Shown here piece after piece: positions 1 through 9,155 of a DNA stretch of 64,000 bases. Location of the stretch: the NCBI RefSeq assembly GCF_017876435.1, contig NZ_JAGIOA010000001.1:62001-126000 (forward strand), read 5' to 3'. Numbering within the stretch: the first letter of the stretch is position 1; every line of letters starts with the position of its first letter. The notes beneath the pieces are model-generated. The model saw only the letters and a list, made by a program, of their open reading frames with translations. It searched no databases and had not been told where the DNA came from. The DNA comes from Microbacterium phyllosphaerae (lineage in GTDB: Bacteria > Actinomycetota > Actinomycetes > Actinomycetales > Microbacteriaceae). The translations under genes were made by a program, and so were the position numbers.

Positions 1-1059
1 CTCGTCGGGCTTCCAGGTGAAGTGGATGCCGACGGCATCCGTGTCGTGCGACGAGCTCAGCCACAGCTGATCGGCGGCGACCGTGCGGATCTCGTTCACG
101 AGCAGCAACGGGGCGATCTGACCTGCGAGCGTGCGCACGGCCTGGATCGCGGCGACCGCATCGGCACGCGGCACGAGGTACTCGCTCTGGATCTCGGCGC
201 CGGCCGACGGCGTGAACTCGAGCTTGAAGTGGGCGAGGCGCTCGAACCACGGCCCCGGCTCGCCGAGCTGCTCGGTGCAGGCGACGGGGTCGACGCCGAG
301 GATCGGATGCCGTTTGCTCGCCGCCGGCTCCGCACCGAGCCGCTCGAAGAGGTCGTCTCGCACGAGCTCGTGCGCCTCGGGGTGGCGCTGCTTGACCCAG
401 ATCTGGTCGGCGATGTCGGTGCGGGTCCAGGTCGAGAAGATGCTGACACTCGTCCCGATGCCCGTGACCTCGTCGAAGTCGGCGAGGATCGCATCCCATG
501 ACGGATGCTCGAACACGTGCTGCGCGACGTAGTAGGTCGGCTCGACGTCGAGAGTGACGTCGACCACCGCGCCGAGGGCGCCGAGGCTCACCACCGCACC
601 GTCGAAGTCCGCATCGCCTCGCGAGAGCGTCCGCGTCTCGCCGGCGGGGGTGATGATCGTGAGCGCACGCACCGCGGTCGCCAGCGATCCCGTCACGTCG
701 CCCGACCCGTGCGTCCCGGTGGCGACGGCTCCCGCGATCGAGATATGCGGCAGCGAGGCGAGATTCGCGAGAGCCAGCCCCTCCGCCCCGAGTCGCGGGG
801 CGATGTCGCCGTACCGCAGACCCCCCGAGACGCGCACCGCGTCGCGGGCGTCGTTGATCTCGAACACGACGGGGAGCCGGTCGAGGGCGATGAGCACCCC
901 GTCGGTGTCGGCGATGTCGTTGAAGCAGTGGCGCGAACCGAGGATGCGCACCGCACCGCCCTGAGCGAGCAGTGCCTTCAGCTCCTCGATCGAGGCCGGA
1001 TGCTCGACGGAGGTCGCGCTGTACGTGAGGTTGCCTGCCCAGTTGCGTTCGATGGTCAT
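1..1059 (-). CDS. FAD-dependent alditol/xylitol oxidase, 3' end outside window
   Basis: The reading frame is open to the window edge, giving 353 residues; the C-terminus lies to the left. It is a VAO-type flavoprotein of the alditol oxidase family, which oxidises C1 of polyols such as xylitol or sorbitol with O2. The N-terminal FAD domain shows GSRHCFND around residue 44, where family members bind FAD covalently through that His, and THGSG near residue 117. Known family members are about 420 residues, so roughly 65 are missing. The ATG at 1059 follows TAACAT by exactly six bases, so the mRNA is probably leaderless. It is divergent from a LacI gene, and a LacI operator candidate lies between them, suggesting co-regulation with the arabinoside genes. 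Family is sure; substrate is inferred. Confidence 0.85.
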   Translation of the reverse strand, partial: MTIERNWAGNLTYSATSVEHPASIEELKALLAQGGAVRILGSRHCFNDIADTDGVLIALDRLPVVFEINDARDAVRVSGGLRYGDIAPRLGAEGLALANLASLPHISIAGAVATGTHGSGDVTGSLATAVRALTIITPAGETRTLSRGDADFDGAVVSLGALGAVVDVTLDVEPTYYVAQHVFEHPSWDAILADFDEVTGIGTSVSIFSTWTRTDIADQIWVKQRHPEAHELVRDDLFERLGAEPAASKRHPILGVDPVACTEQLGEPGPWFERLAHFKLEFTPSAGAEIQSEYLVPRADAVAAIQAVRTLAGQIAPLLLVNEIRTVAADQLWLSSSHDTDAVGIHFTWKPDE

Positions 1060-1087
1060 GGCGCCATGTTAGTCAGCGCTCCCGCGC

Positions 1088-1101
1088 GTACAACGATGTA
1101 G
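1088..1101. promoter_or_regulatory. LacI operator candidate O1
   Basis: The core TACAACGATGTA differs at one base from the palindrome TACATCGATGTA found at 2246-2257 in front of the ABC importer. It sits in the divergent promoter region of the alditol oxidase and LacI genes. The shared core suggests that one LacI protein controls both sites, including its own gene. This is inferred from sequence match only. Confidence 0.6.
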
Positions 1102-1136
1102 TGACCGCTGCACGGTGTGATGGATAGGCTGACCGG

Positions 1137-2183
1137 ATGACAGCGACGATGCCGCCCCGCGCGACGATGAAAGACGTCGCCGCTCTGGCAGGCGTCTCGC
1201 CCAAGACCGTCTCGAACGTCGTCACCGGCACCGTCGCCGTGCGCGAGGAGACACGCGTCAGGGTCGAGGCGGCGATGGCGCAGCTCGACTTCGTGCCCAA
1301 CCTCAGTGCGCGTGGCCTCCGCAAGGGCCGCTCCGGGATCATCGCCGTGGCTCTTCCCGACCTCGCCACCGCGTTCTCGGCCGAGCTCATGCATCGCCTG
1401 GTCGATGCGGCTCACGAGCGAGGACTCGCCGTGCAGATCGAGGAGACCGCGACCGATCCCGATCGCGAGAAGGAGCTCGTCTCCCGTGCGCGAGCCCACC
1501 TCGTCGACGGCCTGATCCTCAACCCCATCCGTCTCGAAGACAGCGTGCTGAAGTATGCCGACCGCCTGCCGCCGCTCGTCGTGCTCGGCGAGGTCGAGCA
1601 GAACAGGGCCGACCACGTGCGCATCGACAGCCGTCGGGCAGCCGCCGATGTGACGCGGCACGTGCTCTCTCGCGGGGCGACTCGCATCGCGGTGATCGGC
1701 GCCGACGACGACCCGTCGGTCGCCACGGCGACAAGCCGTCTGCGCCTCGAGGGAGTGCACGACGCGCTTCGCGAGGCCGGCATCCCGCGCGACACCGCGC
1801 TCGAGATCAACCCGATGCCCTGGTCGATGACCGGTGGGGCGGATGGCGTCGAGACGCTGTTCCGACGGGGCGTGGCCTTCGACGCCATCGTCGCCTTCAC
1901 CGATTCGCTGGCGCTCGGCGCCCTGCACGCCCTGCACGACCACGGCGTGAGCGTGCCCGGCGACGTGATCGTGACGGGCTTCGACGACGTCGAGTTCTCG
2001 CGGTACACATCGCCGTCGCTCACGACGATCGCCTTCGACCGACGAGCCTTCGCCGATGCGGCGCTGGGCCTGCTCGAGTCGCGGATGGACGATCGCGGAG
2101 CCCCGCCCCGGGCGCTCACGCTCTCGCATCACCTGCTCGAGCGCGACAGCACGCAGGGCAGCCCGCGCGGCTACCGCCCCTGA
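1137..2183 (+). CDS. LacI-family repressor of the arabinoside locus
   Basis: 348 residues. A LacI-type helix-turn-helix begins at residue 11 (MKDVAALAGVSPKTVSNVV), followed by a hinge and a periplasmic-binding-protein-like sensor domain. The end of the sensor carries GFDDVEFSRYTSPSLTTI, a hallmark of the family. The ATG at 1137 is chosen because TAGGCT lies exactly six bases upstream (leaderless); the internal Met at 1167 would also give a normal HTH start. It lies upstream of, and in the same direction as, an ABC importer and a GH51 arabinofuranosidase. Two matching operators flank it, so it probably represses that operon, itself and the divergent oxidase. The likely inducer is arabinose or an arabino-oligosaccharide (inference). 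Confidence 0.9.
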   Translation: MTATMPPRATMKDVAALAGVSPKTVSNVVTGTVAVREETRVRVEAAMAQLDFVPNLSARGLRKGRSGIIAVALPDLATAFSAELMHRLVDAAHERGLAVQIEETATDPDREKELVSRARAHLVDGLILNPIRLEDSVLKYADRLPPLVVLGEVEQNRADHVRIDSRRAAADVTRHVLSRGATRIAVIGADDDPSVATATSRLRLEGVHDALREAGIPRDTALEINPMPWSMTGGADGVETLFRRGVAFDAIVAFTDSLALGALHALHDHGVSVPGDVIVTGFDDVEFSRYTSPSLTTIAFDRRAFADAALGLLESRMDDRGAPPRALTLSHHLLERDSTQGSPRGYRP

Positions 2184-2243
2184 CGCACGGCGCTGCCCGG
2201 CATCCGGCGACGACGCGTCGCCAGAGTCGCTCTTGCGCGCTCG

Positions 2244-2259
2244 ATTACATCGATGTAAT
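2244..2259. promoter_or_regulatory. LacI operator O2, perfect 16-bp palindrome
   Basis: ATTACATCGATGTAAT is a perfect palindrome with the central CG typical of LacI-family operators. It lies 40 bp before the start of the substrate-binding protein gene and matches O1 at 1088-1101. AT-rich palindromes are rare in DNA of this composition. Confidence 0.75.
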
Positions 2260-2299
2260 GATGTACCTCGATCCCGCCCGCAGTCACGAAGGAGTGACG

Positions 2300-3637
2300 A
2301 TGACGCCCCCGCTCGATATGTCCAGACGGCAGTTCCTGACTGCCGCCTCCGTCACGGCCGCCGCAGCTCTGCTCGCCGGCTGCGCCCCCGGAGCCGTCCC
2401 CGGCTCGAACACGACGACCCTGCAGTTCTGGCATCTGCTCTCGGGCGGCGACGGCGTGACCATGTCGCAGCTGCTCGACACCGCGAACTCGGCGCAGAGC
2501 GACTACCGCATCCGCCCCACCGTCCTCGCCTGGGGGACCCCGTATTACACGAAGCTCGCCATGGCGGGCGCAGGTGGCCGTGCCCCCGACGTCGCGATCA
2601 TGCACGCGACCCGCACCGTCGGCTGGGCCCCGGGCGGACTGCTCGACACGTGGGATCTCGACCGTCTGGCCGACCTCGGCGTCGACAGCACGAAGTTCCC
2701 GAAGCCCATCTGGGAGAAGGGCTTCGTCGGCGAGAACATGTACAGCATCGCGCTCGACGCGCATCCGTTCGTGGCCATGTTCAACACCGACATCTGCGAT
2801 GCGGCGGGCGTGCTCGACAGCGAAGGGCGACTGCAGGCGACCTCGTCTCCCGACGAGTTCCTCGACCAGCTGCGCACCATCGGCGGCAAGGCCGAGGGTC
2901 ACGCCCTCTCGTACGGCTACCTCGGCGACGGCGCCCAGATGTGGCGCCTCTTCTACACGTTCTACTCGCAGCACGGCGGCGCCATGGAGCTGCCCGCCGG
3001 CGGCAAGGCCGTGATCGACAAGGATGCCGCGGTCGAGTCGCTCTCGCTCATGCGCACCCTCCTCGACGGCGAGATCGCCCTCGCGCAGGCCGACTACGGC
3101 AGCGCGGTCGCCGAGTTCGCGACCGGCAAGAGCGGCATGTTCTTCACCGGCGTCTGGGAGCTGCGCACCATGCAGAGCGCGAAGATCCCGTTCGATGCGA
3201 CCATGATCCCCACCCTGTACGGAACCCCCGCGGTCTACGCCGACTCGCACTCGTTCGTGCTGCCGCACCAGACGAATGCCGACCCGAAGAAGCGCGATCT
3301 GACCTATCAGTTCGTGTCCGACATGCTGAAGGGCTCGTTCGGATGGGCCGAGGCCGGCCACATCCCCGCGTTCCTCCCCGTCACCGAATCCCCCGAGTAT
3401 GCCGACCTGATCCCGCAGGCGCACTACGCCGAGGCCGCACAGCACGTCGTCTACGACCCGACCGCGTGGTTCACCGGATCGGGCTCGAACTTCCAGGCCG
3501 AGTTCGGCGCCGCCGTGCAGGGAGTCCTGCTCTCGGGCGATGACCCCGCCGCCGCGATCGACCGCTTCGAGGCCCGAGTCAACACGCTGCTCCGCCAGCC
3601 GAACCCGGCCGACCCCGAGGGGACGTTCGCATCATGA
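2300..3637 (+). CDS. ABC importer solute-binding lipoprotein (arabino-oligosaccharide type)
   Basis: 445 residues. The N-terminus has a twin-arginine RRQFL (residues 9-13), a hydrophobic stretch and a lipobox LLAGC with Cys28, so it is probably Tat-exported and lipid-anchored. The rest is a family 1 extracellular solute-binding protein. The ATG at 2300 is preferred over an in-frame ATG at 2258 because AAGGAG lies five bases before it and the earlier start would overlap the operator palindrome. It overlaps the next permease gene by ATGA. With the two permeases and a downstream arabinofuranosidase it likely imports arabinose-containing oligosaccharides. No ATPase is encoded here; a shared MsmX-like ATPase would be needed. 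Confidence 0.88.
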   Translation: MTPPLDMSRRQFLTAASVTAAAALLAGCAPGAVPGSNTTTLQFWHLLSGGDGVTMSQLLDTANSAQSDYRIRPTVLAWGTPYYTKLAMAGAGGRAPDVAIMHATRTVGWAPGGLLDTWDLDRLADLGVDSTKFPKPIWEKGFVGENMYSIALDAHPFVAMFNTDICDAAGVLDSEGRLQATSSPDEFLDQLRTIGGKAEGHALSYGYLGDGAQMWRLFYTFYSQHGGAMELPAGGKAVIDKDAAVESLSLMRTLLDGEIALAQADYGSAVAEFATGKSGMFFTGVWELRTMQSAKIPFDATMIPTLYGTPAVYADSHSFVLPHQTNADPKKRDLTYQFVSDMLKGSFGWAEAGHIPAFLPVTESPEYADLIPQAHYAEAAQHVVYDPTAWFTGSGSNFQAEFGAAVQGVLLSGDDPAAAIDRFEARVNTLLRQPNPADPEGTFAS

Positions 3638-4584
3638 CCACGGCAACCGACTCCACCCGCACCATCGTCACCGGCTCCAAGGCCGCTCTGCCGATCCGGC
3701 GCGCAGGCTCCCGCAACCGCGAGCAGCTCATCAGCTGGGCGTTCCTGGCCCCGTTCCTCATCGCCTTCGCACTGTTCCTCGTCTGGCCGATCGTGCACGG
3801 CATCATCCTCAGCTTCACCGACCAATCCCTCACCGGCGCCGGCGGAGCATTCGTCGGCTTCGCGAACTACGCCGAAGCCCTCACCGATCCCGTCATGTGG
3901 CAGTCGATGGGCAACACGGTCTGGTTCACACTGCTGTCGACGGTTCCGCTCGTCGTGATCGCGCTGCTCATGGCGGCGCTCGTCGACCGCGGCATCCCCG
4001 GCCAGTGGCTGTGGCGTCTGTCGTTCTTCATGCCGTATCTGCTGGCCTCGACCGTGATCTCGCAGATCTGGGTCTGGATCTTCAACCCGCAGATCGGCGC
4101 AGCCAACAACATCCTCGAGGCGTTCGGCCTCGAGCCGCTGGCCTGGCTGCAGAACCCCGACACCAACATGCTGTCGATCGTGATCGCCACCGTCTGGTGG
4201 ACCGTCGGCTTCAACTTCCTGTTGTATCTGGCGGCGATGCAGAACATCCCGCCGCAGCAGTACGAAGCGGCGTCCCTCGACGGGGCGGGCCCGTGGCGGC
4301 AGTTCTGGTCGATCACGCTCCCGCAGCTCGGCCCCGCGACCGTGCTGATCCTGATCCTGCAGATCCTGGCCTCGCTCAAGCTCTTCGACCAGGCGTACCA
4401 GATGCTCGGCGGGGTCGCGAGCGACACCACCCGCTCGATCGTGCAGTACATCTACGAGGCAGGCTTCGTCAGCTACCGATTCGGCTACTCGGCCGCGATC
4501 TCCTACGTGTTCTTCGCTCTCATCGTCATCATCGGCGTCGCGCAGGCCTTGATCTCGCGCCGCCGGAAGGAGTCGCAGCTGTGA
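3634..4584 (+). CDS. ABC sugar permease, MalF type
   Basis: 316 residues. A binding-protein-dependent inner-membrane permease with about six membrane segments, the first near residues 30-55 (FLAPFLIAFALFLVWPIVHG). The cytoplasmic EAA loop that contacts the ATPase is seen as EAASLDGAGPWRQFWSITLP near residue 210. The start overlaps the stop of the binding protein gene (ATGA), so translation is coupled. It pairs with the MalG-type permease directly downstream. Confidence 0.92.
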   Translation: MTTATDSTRTIVTGSKAALPIRRAGSRNREQLISWAFLAPFLIAFALFLVWPIVHGIILSFTDQSLTGAGGAFVGFANYAEALTDPVMWQSMGNTVWFTLLSTVPLVVIALLMAALVDRGIPGQWLWRLSFFMPYLLASTVISQIWVWIFNPQIGAANNILEAFGLEPLAWLQNPDTNMLSIVIATVWWTVGFNFLLYLAAMQNIPPQQYEAASLDGAGPWRQFWSITLPQLGPATVLILILQILASLKLFDQAYQMLGGVASDTTRSIVQYIYEAGFVSYRFGYSAAISYVFFALIVIIGVAQALISRRRKESQL

Positions 4585-5489
4585 TGTCCACCGCCACTCT
4601 CACCGAGACCATCACCACCGCCAAGCCCGCGCGCGTCCGTCGCTCGCACCTGCCGGGTCAGAAGCCGTTCGGCGCGCTGCGCATCAGCGCTCTCGTCGTG
4701 CTGATCATCCTGGCCGTCGGCTGGTTGCTGCCGTTCCTGTGGGCGGTCGCGACCGCCTTCAAGACCGAGACGGATGCCGCCAGCGGCGACCCGTCGTGGA
4801 TCGGCGCCACCGGCCCGACGATCGAGGCGTTCACGGCGATCCTGTCGCAGGGCAACGTCTACACCTGGGCGTTCAACAGCCTGTGGACGTCGATCGCCGT
4901 CACCCTGATCACGCTGACGATCTCGGCGCTGGCCGCCTACGCGTTCTCGCGGCTCGACTTCACCGGCCGCAAGTGGCTGTTCGTGGTCATCATCGCCTCG
5001 ATCGTGGTGCCGCCGCAGGTGCTGATCATCCCGCTGTTCTACGAGATGCTCGCGTTTAACATGATCGACACCTACTGGGGTCTGATCCTGCCGCAGGTCG
5101 TCGCCCCGGCGATGGTGTTCATCCTGAAGCGGTTCTTCGACGCGATCCCGATCGAGCTCGAAGACGCCGCGCGCGTCGACGGCGCCAGTCGCCTCCGCAT
5201 CTTCTGGTCGATCGTGCTGCCGCTCTCGCGGCCGATCCTGGCATCCGTCGCGATCTTCGTGTTCATCGGCGCCTGGAACAACTTCCTCTGGCCGTTCCTC
5301 GTCATCAACGACACCACCCTGATGACGCTGCCGGTCGGGCTCCAGACCGTCATCAGCGCCTACGGCGTGCAGTACGCCCAGGTCATGGCTCAGGCCGTAC
5401 TCGCGGCACTGCCGCTGATCATCGTGTTCATCATCTTCCAGAAGCAGATCGTCAAGGGCGTCGCGACCAGCGGCTTCGGCGGTCAGTAG
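4584..5489 (+). CDS. ABC sugar permease, MalG type
   Basis: 301 residues from the ATG at 4584, which shares its A with the upstream stop. An in-frame GTG at 4581, eight bases after the GGAAGGAG at 4565-4572, is an equally plausible start. About six membrane segments are visible, with the EAA loop EDAARVDGASRLRIFWSIVL in the second half. It ends in the usual VKGVATSGFGG-type tail of MalG-like permeases. It forms the heteromeric channel with the preceding permease. Confidence 0.92.
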   Translation: MSTATLTETITTAKPARVRRSHLPGQKPFGALRISALVVLIILAVGWLLPFLWAVATAFKTETDAASGDPSWIGATGPTIEAFTAILSQGNVYTWAFNSLWTSIAVTLITLTISALAAYAFSRLDFTGRKWLFVVIIASIVVPPQVLIIPLFYEMLAFNMIDTYWGLILPQVVAPAMVFILKRFFDAIPIELEDAARVDGASRLRIFWSIVLPLSRPILASVAIFVFIGAWNNFLWPFLVINDTTLMTLPVGLQTVISAYGVQYAQVMAQAVLAALPLIIVFIIFQKQIVKGVATSGFGGQ

Positions 5490-5527
5490 TCCCCCACCCG
5501 GCTCGAGAGCCAGAACCTAGGAGAGCA

Positions 5528-7051
5528 ATGTCTCAGGCCCGCATCACCATCGACCGCGACTTCACCATCGCCGACGTCCCCCGGAGGCTCTTCGGGTCGT
5601 TCGTCGAGCACATGGGGCGCTGCGTGTACACCGGCATCTACGAACCGGGGCACCCGCAGGCCGACGAGCGCGGCTTTCGTCAGGACGTGCTCGCCCTGGT
5701 GAAGGAGATGGGCCCGACCGTGGTCCGCTACCCCGGAGGCAACTTCGTCTCGGGCTACCGCTGGGAAGACGGGGTCGGCCCGGTCGAAGACCGCCCCGTA
5801 CGCATCGACGGCGCCTGGCACACGATCGAGACCAACGCGTTCGGTCTGCACGAGTTCATGGACTGGGCGAAGGAGGCCGACGTCGAGGTCATGGAGGCCA
5901 TCAACCTCGGCACCCGCGGCGTCGAAGAGGCGCGGTCGCTCGTCGAGTACGCGAACCACCCCAGCGGCACCTACTGGTCGGATCTGCGTCGCAGGAACGG
6001 CGCCGAGAAGCCGTTCGACATCAAGCTGTGGTGCCTGGGCAACGAGCTCGACGGACCGTGGCAGATCGGCGGCAAGACCGCGACCGAGTACGGCCGCCTC
6101 GCCCAGGAGTCGGCCAAGGCGATGAAGCTCGTCGACCCCACGATCGAGCTCGTCGCGGTCGGTTCGTCGGCCCGGTCGATGCCGACGTTCGGCACGTGGG
6201 AGCACACCGTGCTCACCCACGCCTACGACGAGGTGGACTTCGTCTCGATGCACGCGTACTACCAGGAGCACGACGGCGACGCCGAGTCGTTCCTCGCGGA
6301 GTCGGTCGACATGGATGCCTTCATCGACGGCGTCATCGCGACGATCGACGCCGTGAAGGCCGCGGGCAAGCACACGAAGCAGGTCGACATCTCGTTCGAC
6401 GAGTGGAACGTGTGGGACCAGGTGAAGTTCAACGACGTCGAGTCGGTCGAGATCGCGAAGGCCGGGTGGAAGAAGCATCCGCGCCTGATCGAAGACACCT
6501 ACAACGTGACGGATGCCGTCGTCGTGGGCACGCTGCTCAACAGCCTGCTGCGTCACGGCGACCGAGTGAAGATCGCCAACCAGGCGCAGCTCGTGAACGT
6601 GATCGCCCCCATCCGCTCGGAGGAGAACGGGCCGGCCTGGCGTCAGACGAGCTTCTGGCCCTTCGAGCGCATGGCCCGTCTCGCGAAGGGCCGCATCCTC
6701 CGCCTCGCGGTCTCAGCCCCGCAGATCGAGACCAAGCGCTACGGCGGGGTCGACGCGGTCGATGCCGCGGCCACCTGGGATGAGGAGACGGGACGAGTCG
6801 TCGTCTTCGTCGCGAACCGCTCGCTCGACGAGGAGAGCGACCTGACGGTCGAGCTCCGCGGCCTCACCGGTCTGCGCGTCGTGAACGCCGAGACGCTGAC
6901 CATTCCCGAGGGCGGAGACCGCCACACCGCGAACCTCGAGACCACGCAGGATGCCGTGCACATGGTGCCGCTGGCGGGTGCAGAGGTCGTCGACGGCGCG
7001 GTGCGCGCGACGCTCCCGCCGCTGTCGTGGTCGGTGATCGAGCTGGCCTGA
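5528..7051 (+). CDS. abfA: Intracellular exo-alpha-L-arabinofuranosidase, GH51
   Basis: 507 residues, the usual length for GH51. It removes terminal alpha-L-arabinofuranosyl groups from imported arabino-oligosaccharides. The barrel shows YPGGNFVSGYRWEDGVGP near residue 70, the acid/base Glu in WCLGNELDGPW, and the nucleophile Glu in SFDEWNVW. The C-terminal beta domain ends in LPPLSWSVIEL, typical of the family. No signal peptide is present, so it acts in the cytoplasm after uptake by the ABC system upstream. GGAG lies just before the ATG. It is the last gene of the operon and is followed by a very strong hairpin. Confidence 0.95.
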   Translation: MSQARITIDRDFTIADVPRRLFGSFVEHMGRCVYTGIYEPGHPQADERGFRQDVLALVKEMGPTVVRYPGGNFVSGYRWEDGVGPVEDRPVRIDGAWHTIETNAFGLHEFMDWAKEADVEVMEAINLGTRGVEEARSLVEYANHPSGTYWSDLRRRNGAEKPFDIKLWCLGNELDGPWQIGGKTATEYGRLAQESAKAMKLVDPTIELVAVGSSARSMPTFGTWEHTVLTHAYDEVDFVSMHAYYQEHDGDAESFLAESVDMDAFIDGVIATIDAVKAAGKHTKQVDISFDEWNVWDQVKFNDVESVEIAKAGWKKHPRLIEDTYNVTDAVVVGTLLNSLLRHGDRVKIANQAQLVNVIAPIRSEENGPAWRQTSFWPFERMARLAKGRILRLAVSAPQIETKRYGGVDAVDAAATWDEETGRVVVFVANRSLDEESDLTVELRGLTGLRVVNAETLTIPEGGDRHTANLETTQDAVHMVPLAGAEVVDGAVRATLPPLSWSVIELA

Positions 7052-7056
7052 TCCCC

Positions 7057-7103
7057 GACGCAGAGATGCCCGGGTCCGTCGAGGACCCGGGCATCTCTGC
7101 GTC
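7057..7103. terminator. Bidirectional terminator, perfect 21-bp hairpin
   Basis: Arms 7057-7077 and 7083-7103 are perfect complements around the loop GTCGA. It sits between the convergent ends of the arabinofuranosidase gene and the propionate operon and can serve both strands. There is no long T run, as is common in high-GC actinobacteria. Confidence 0.85.
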
Positions 7104-7116
7104 GATGTGAGCCGTG

Positions 7117-8250
7117 TCAGCTCTCGATGTGCCGCTCGTCGACGCCGTCGTAGAACGACAGCGGACGGATCAGCGCGTTGGCGCCCGCCTGCTCGATCAC
7201 GTGCGCCGTCCACCCCGTCACCCGCGCCGCGACGAAGAGCGGCGTGAAGGTGAGGGTGTCGAAGCCGATCAGGTTGTAGGCCGGGCCCGACGGGTAGTCG
7301 AGGTTCGGGTAGATGCCCTTGCGCGCGACGAACTCTGACTCGAGGGCGTCGTAGAGCTCTGCCACCTCTGGCTTGTCGTAGTGCTCGACGAGTGTGTCGA
7401 GCGCGGCCTTCATGGTGGGCACGCGCGAGTCGCCGCTCTTGTAGACCCGGTGGCCGAAGCCCATGATCTTGCGCTTCTCTGCCAGCGCCTTATCGAGCCA
7501 CGGCACGACGTTCGAGGCCTCGCCGATCTCGTCGAAGATGTGCAGCACGGCCTCGTTGGCGCCGCCGTGCAGCGGGCCCTTGAGCGCGCCGATCGCTCCG
7601 ACCACGGCCGAGTACAGGTCGCTGAGGGTCGAGGTGATCACGCGGGCCGTGAAGGTCGAGGCGTTGAACGAGTGCTCCGCGTAGAGGATCATCGAGCGGT
7701 TGAACGCGTCGACGACGACCGGGTCAGGCTCCTCGCCGAACGTCATCCAGAGGAAGTTCGCCGAGTAGTCGAGGTCGTCGCGCGGCGCGATCGGCTCCTC
7801 GCCGCGGCGGCGACGCTGGCCGTAGGCGACGATCGCGGGAAGGGCGGCGAAGAGGCGGATGCTGCGCTCGAGGTTCTCTTCGGGGCTGCCCCCGGCATCG
7901 AGCACCGACCCGCCGGCGTTCGTGTCGGAGGCACCGATCAGGCTCACGGCCGTGCGCACCTCGTCCATCGGGTGCGCCTCGAGCGGGATCAGATCGATCG
8001 CCGTCTTGACGTTCTCGGTCAGCGCGCGGTGCTCGCGCTCGGTCGCACGGAGGGACGCGAGCTGCGCGGCATCCGGCAGCTCGCCGTGCCACAGCAGGTA
8101 CGCGACCGCCTCGAAGGGCTGCGTCGCCGCCAGCTCCTGCACGGGGTAGCCGCGGTAGAGCAGGCTGTTCGTCTCGGGGTTGACCTTCGAGATCGCCGTC
8201 GTGTCGACGACGACGCCCGCGAGGCCCTTCTTGATGTCCGGCTCGGTCAT
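7117..8250 (-). CDS. prpC: 2-methylcitrate synthase
   Basis: 377 residues of the citrate synthase fold. It joins propionyl-CoA and oxaloacetate to 2-methylcitrate, the first step of the methylcitrate cycle. Visible motifs are LLYRGYPVQELA near the N-terminus, ALKGPLHGGANEAV with the catalytic His, and GFGHRVYKSGDSRV with the second His. The ATG at 8250 is chosen because AAGGAG lies five bases upstream; a GTG at 8256 would start inside the ribosome site. It follows prpB by two bases. Gene order with prpD and prpB identifies it as the methylcitrate rather than the citrate enzyme. Confidence 0.93.
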   Translation of the reverse strand: MTEPDIKKGLAGVVVDTTAISKVNPETNSLLYRGYPVQELAATQPFEAVAYLLWHGELPDAAQLASLRATEREHRALTENVKTAIDLIPLEAHPMDEVRTAVSLIGASDTNAGGSVLDAGGSPEENLERSIRLFAALPAIVAYGQRRRRGEEPIAPRDDLDYSANFLWMTFGEEPDPVVVDAFNRSMILYAEHSFNASTFTARVITSTLSDLYSAVVGAIGALKGPLHGGANEAVLHIFDEIGEASNVVPWLDKALAEKRKIMGFGHRVYKSGDSRVPTMKAALDTLVEHYDKPEVAELYDALESEFVARKGIYPNLDYPSGPAYNLIGFDTLTFTPLFVAARVTGWTAHVIEQAGANALIRPLSFYDGVDERHIES

Positions 8251-8252
8251 GC

Positions 8253-9155
8253 TCACTCCTTCGTGACGGTGAAGCCTGCGACGCCCGAGTCGAACCGCGT
8301 GTAGGACTCGTAGTCGATCAGGTCGTAGAGATCGGCACGGTGCTGCATCTCACCGAGCTTCGAGGTGAGATGCCCCTCCTCGCTCAGGGTATCGAGCGCG
8401 CGGCCCGCCGCGCCCATCGCGATGCGCAACAGCGAGACGGGCCAGATCACCATGTTCACGCCGGCATCCCGCAGCTGGTCGACCGAGAACAGGTCGCTCT
8501 TGCCGAACTCGGTCATGTTGGCGAGGATCGGCACGTCGAGAGCATCCGCCATCGCCTCGAACTCGGCGAGAGTGCGCATCGCCTCGGGGAAGACGGCATC
8601 GGCTCCGGCATCCACCAGCGCCTTGGCGCGGTCGATCGCCGAGTCCAGCCCCTCCACCGCGCGGATGTCGGTGCGCGCCATGATGAGGAAGTTCGGGTCG
8701 CGTCGGGCGTCGGCGGCAGCACGGATGCGCCGGATCGCGGTGCGTTCGTCGACCACGCTCTTGCCGTCGAGGTGACCGCAGCGCTTCGGGTTGATCTGGT
8801 CTTCGATGTGCGTGCCGGCGAGGCCCGCGTCTTCGAGTTCCTGGATCGTGCGGGCGACGTTCAGCGGCTCGCCGAAGCCGGTGTCGGCGTCGACGATCGC
8901 GGGGATGTCGGTCATCCGCGCGATCTGCTTCGCGCGTCCGGCGACCTCGGTCAGCGTGGTGAGGCCGATGTCGGGCACGCCGAGGTCGGCAGACAGCACC
9001 GCGCCCGAGATGTAGACCCCGTCGAAGCCCTTCTGCTCGATCAGCCGGGCGCTCAGCGGATTGAACGCACCGGGGAACTGCAGCAGCTCGCCGCTCGCGA
9101 GCCGCTCGCGGAACAGACGGCGCTTCTCGGCCGGGGTGACGTGGGAGTACAGCAT
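8253..9155 (-). CDS. prpB: 2-methylisocitrate lyase
   Basis: 300 residues of the isocitrate lyase/PEP mutase superfamily. It splits 2-methylisocitrate into pyruvate and succinate. The Mg-binding DADTGFGEP and the catalytic Cys motif KRCGHLDGK are both present, the latter diagnostic of this lyase group. The start overlaps the prpD stop by one base (TGATG), so the genes are translationally coupled. Confidence 0.95.
   Translation of the reverse strand: MLYSHVTPAEKRRLFRERLASGELLQFPGAFNPLSARLIEQKGFDGVYISGAVLSADLGVPDIGLTTLTEVAGRAKQIARMTDIPAIVDADTGFGEPLNVARTIQELEDAGLAGTHIEDQINPKRCGHLDGKSVVDERTAIRRIRAAADARRDPNFLIMARTDIRAVEGLDSAIDRAKALVDAGADAVFPEAMRTLAEFEAMADALDVPILANMTEFGKSDLFSVDQLRDAGVNMVIWPVSLLRIAMGAAGRALDTLSEEGHLTSKLGEMQHRADLYDLIDYESYTRFDSGVAGFTVTKE

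Noticed and set aside
1056..2132. Long antisense frame opposite the LacI gene
   Set aside because: It is a shadow frame of GC-rich coding DNA with Arg/Gly-rich composition and no recognisable domain, and the plus-strand protein is clearly LacI.
2258..2299. ATG at 2258 as start of the binding protein
   Set aside because: It lies within the operator palindrome and has no ribosome site, whereas 2300 has AAGGAG and gives a normal Tat/lipoprotein signal.
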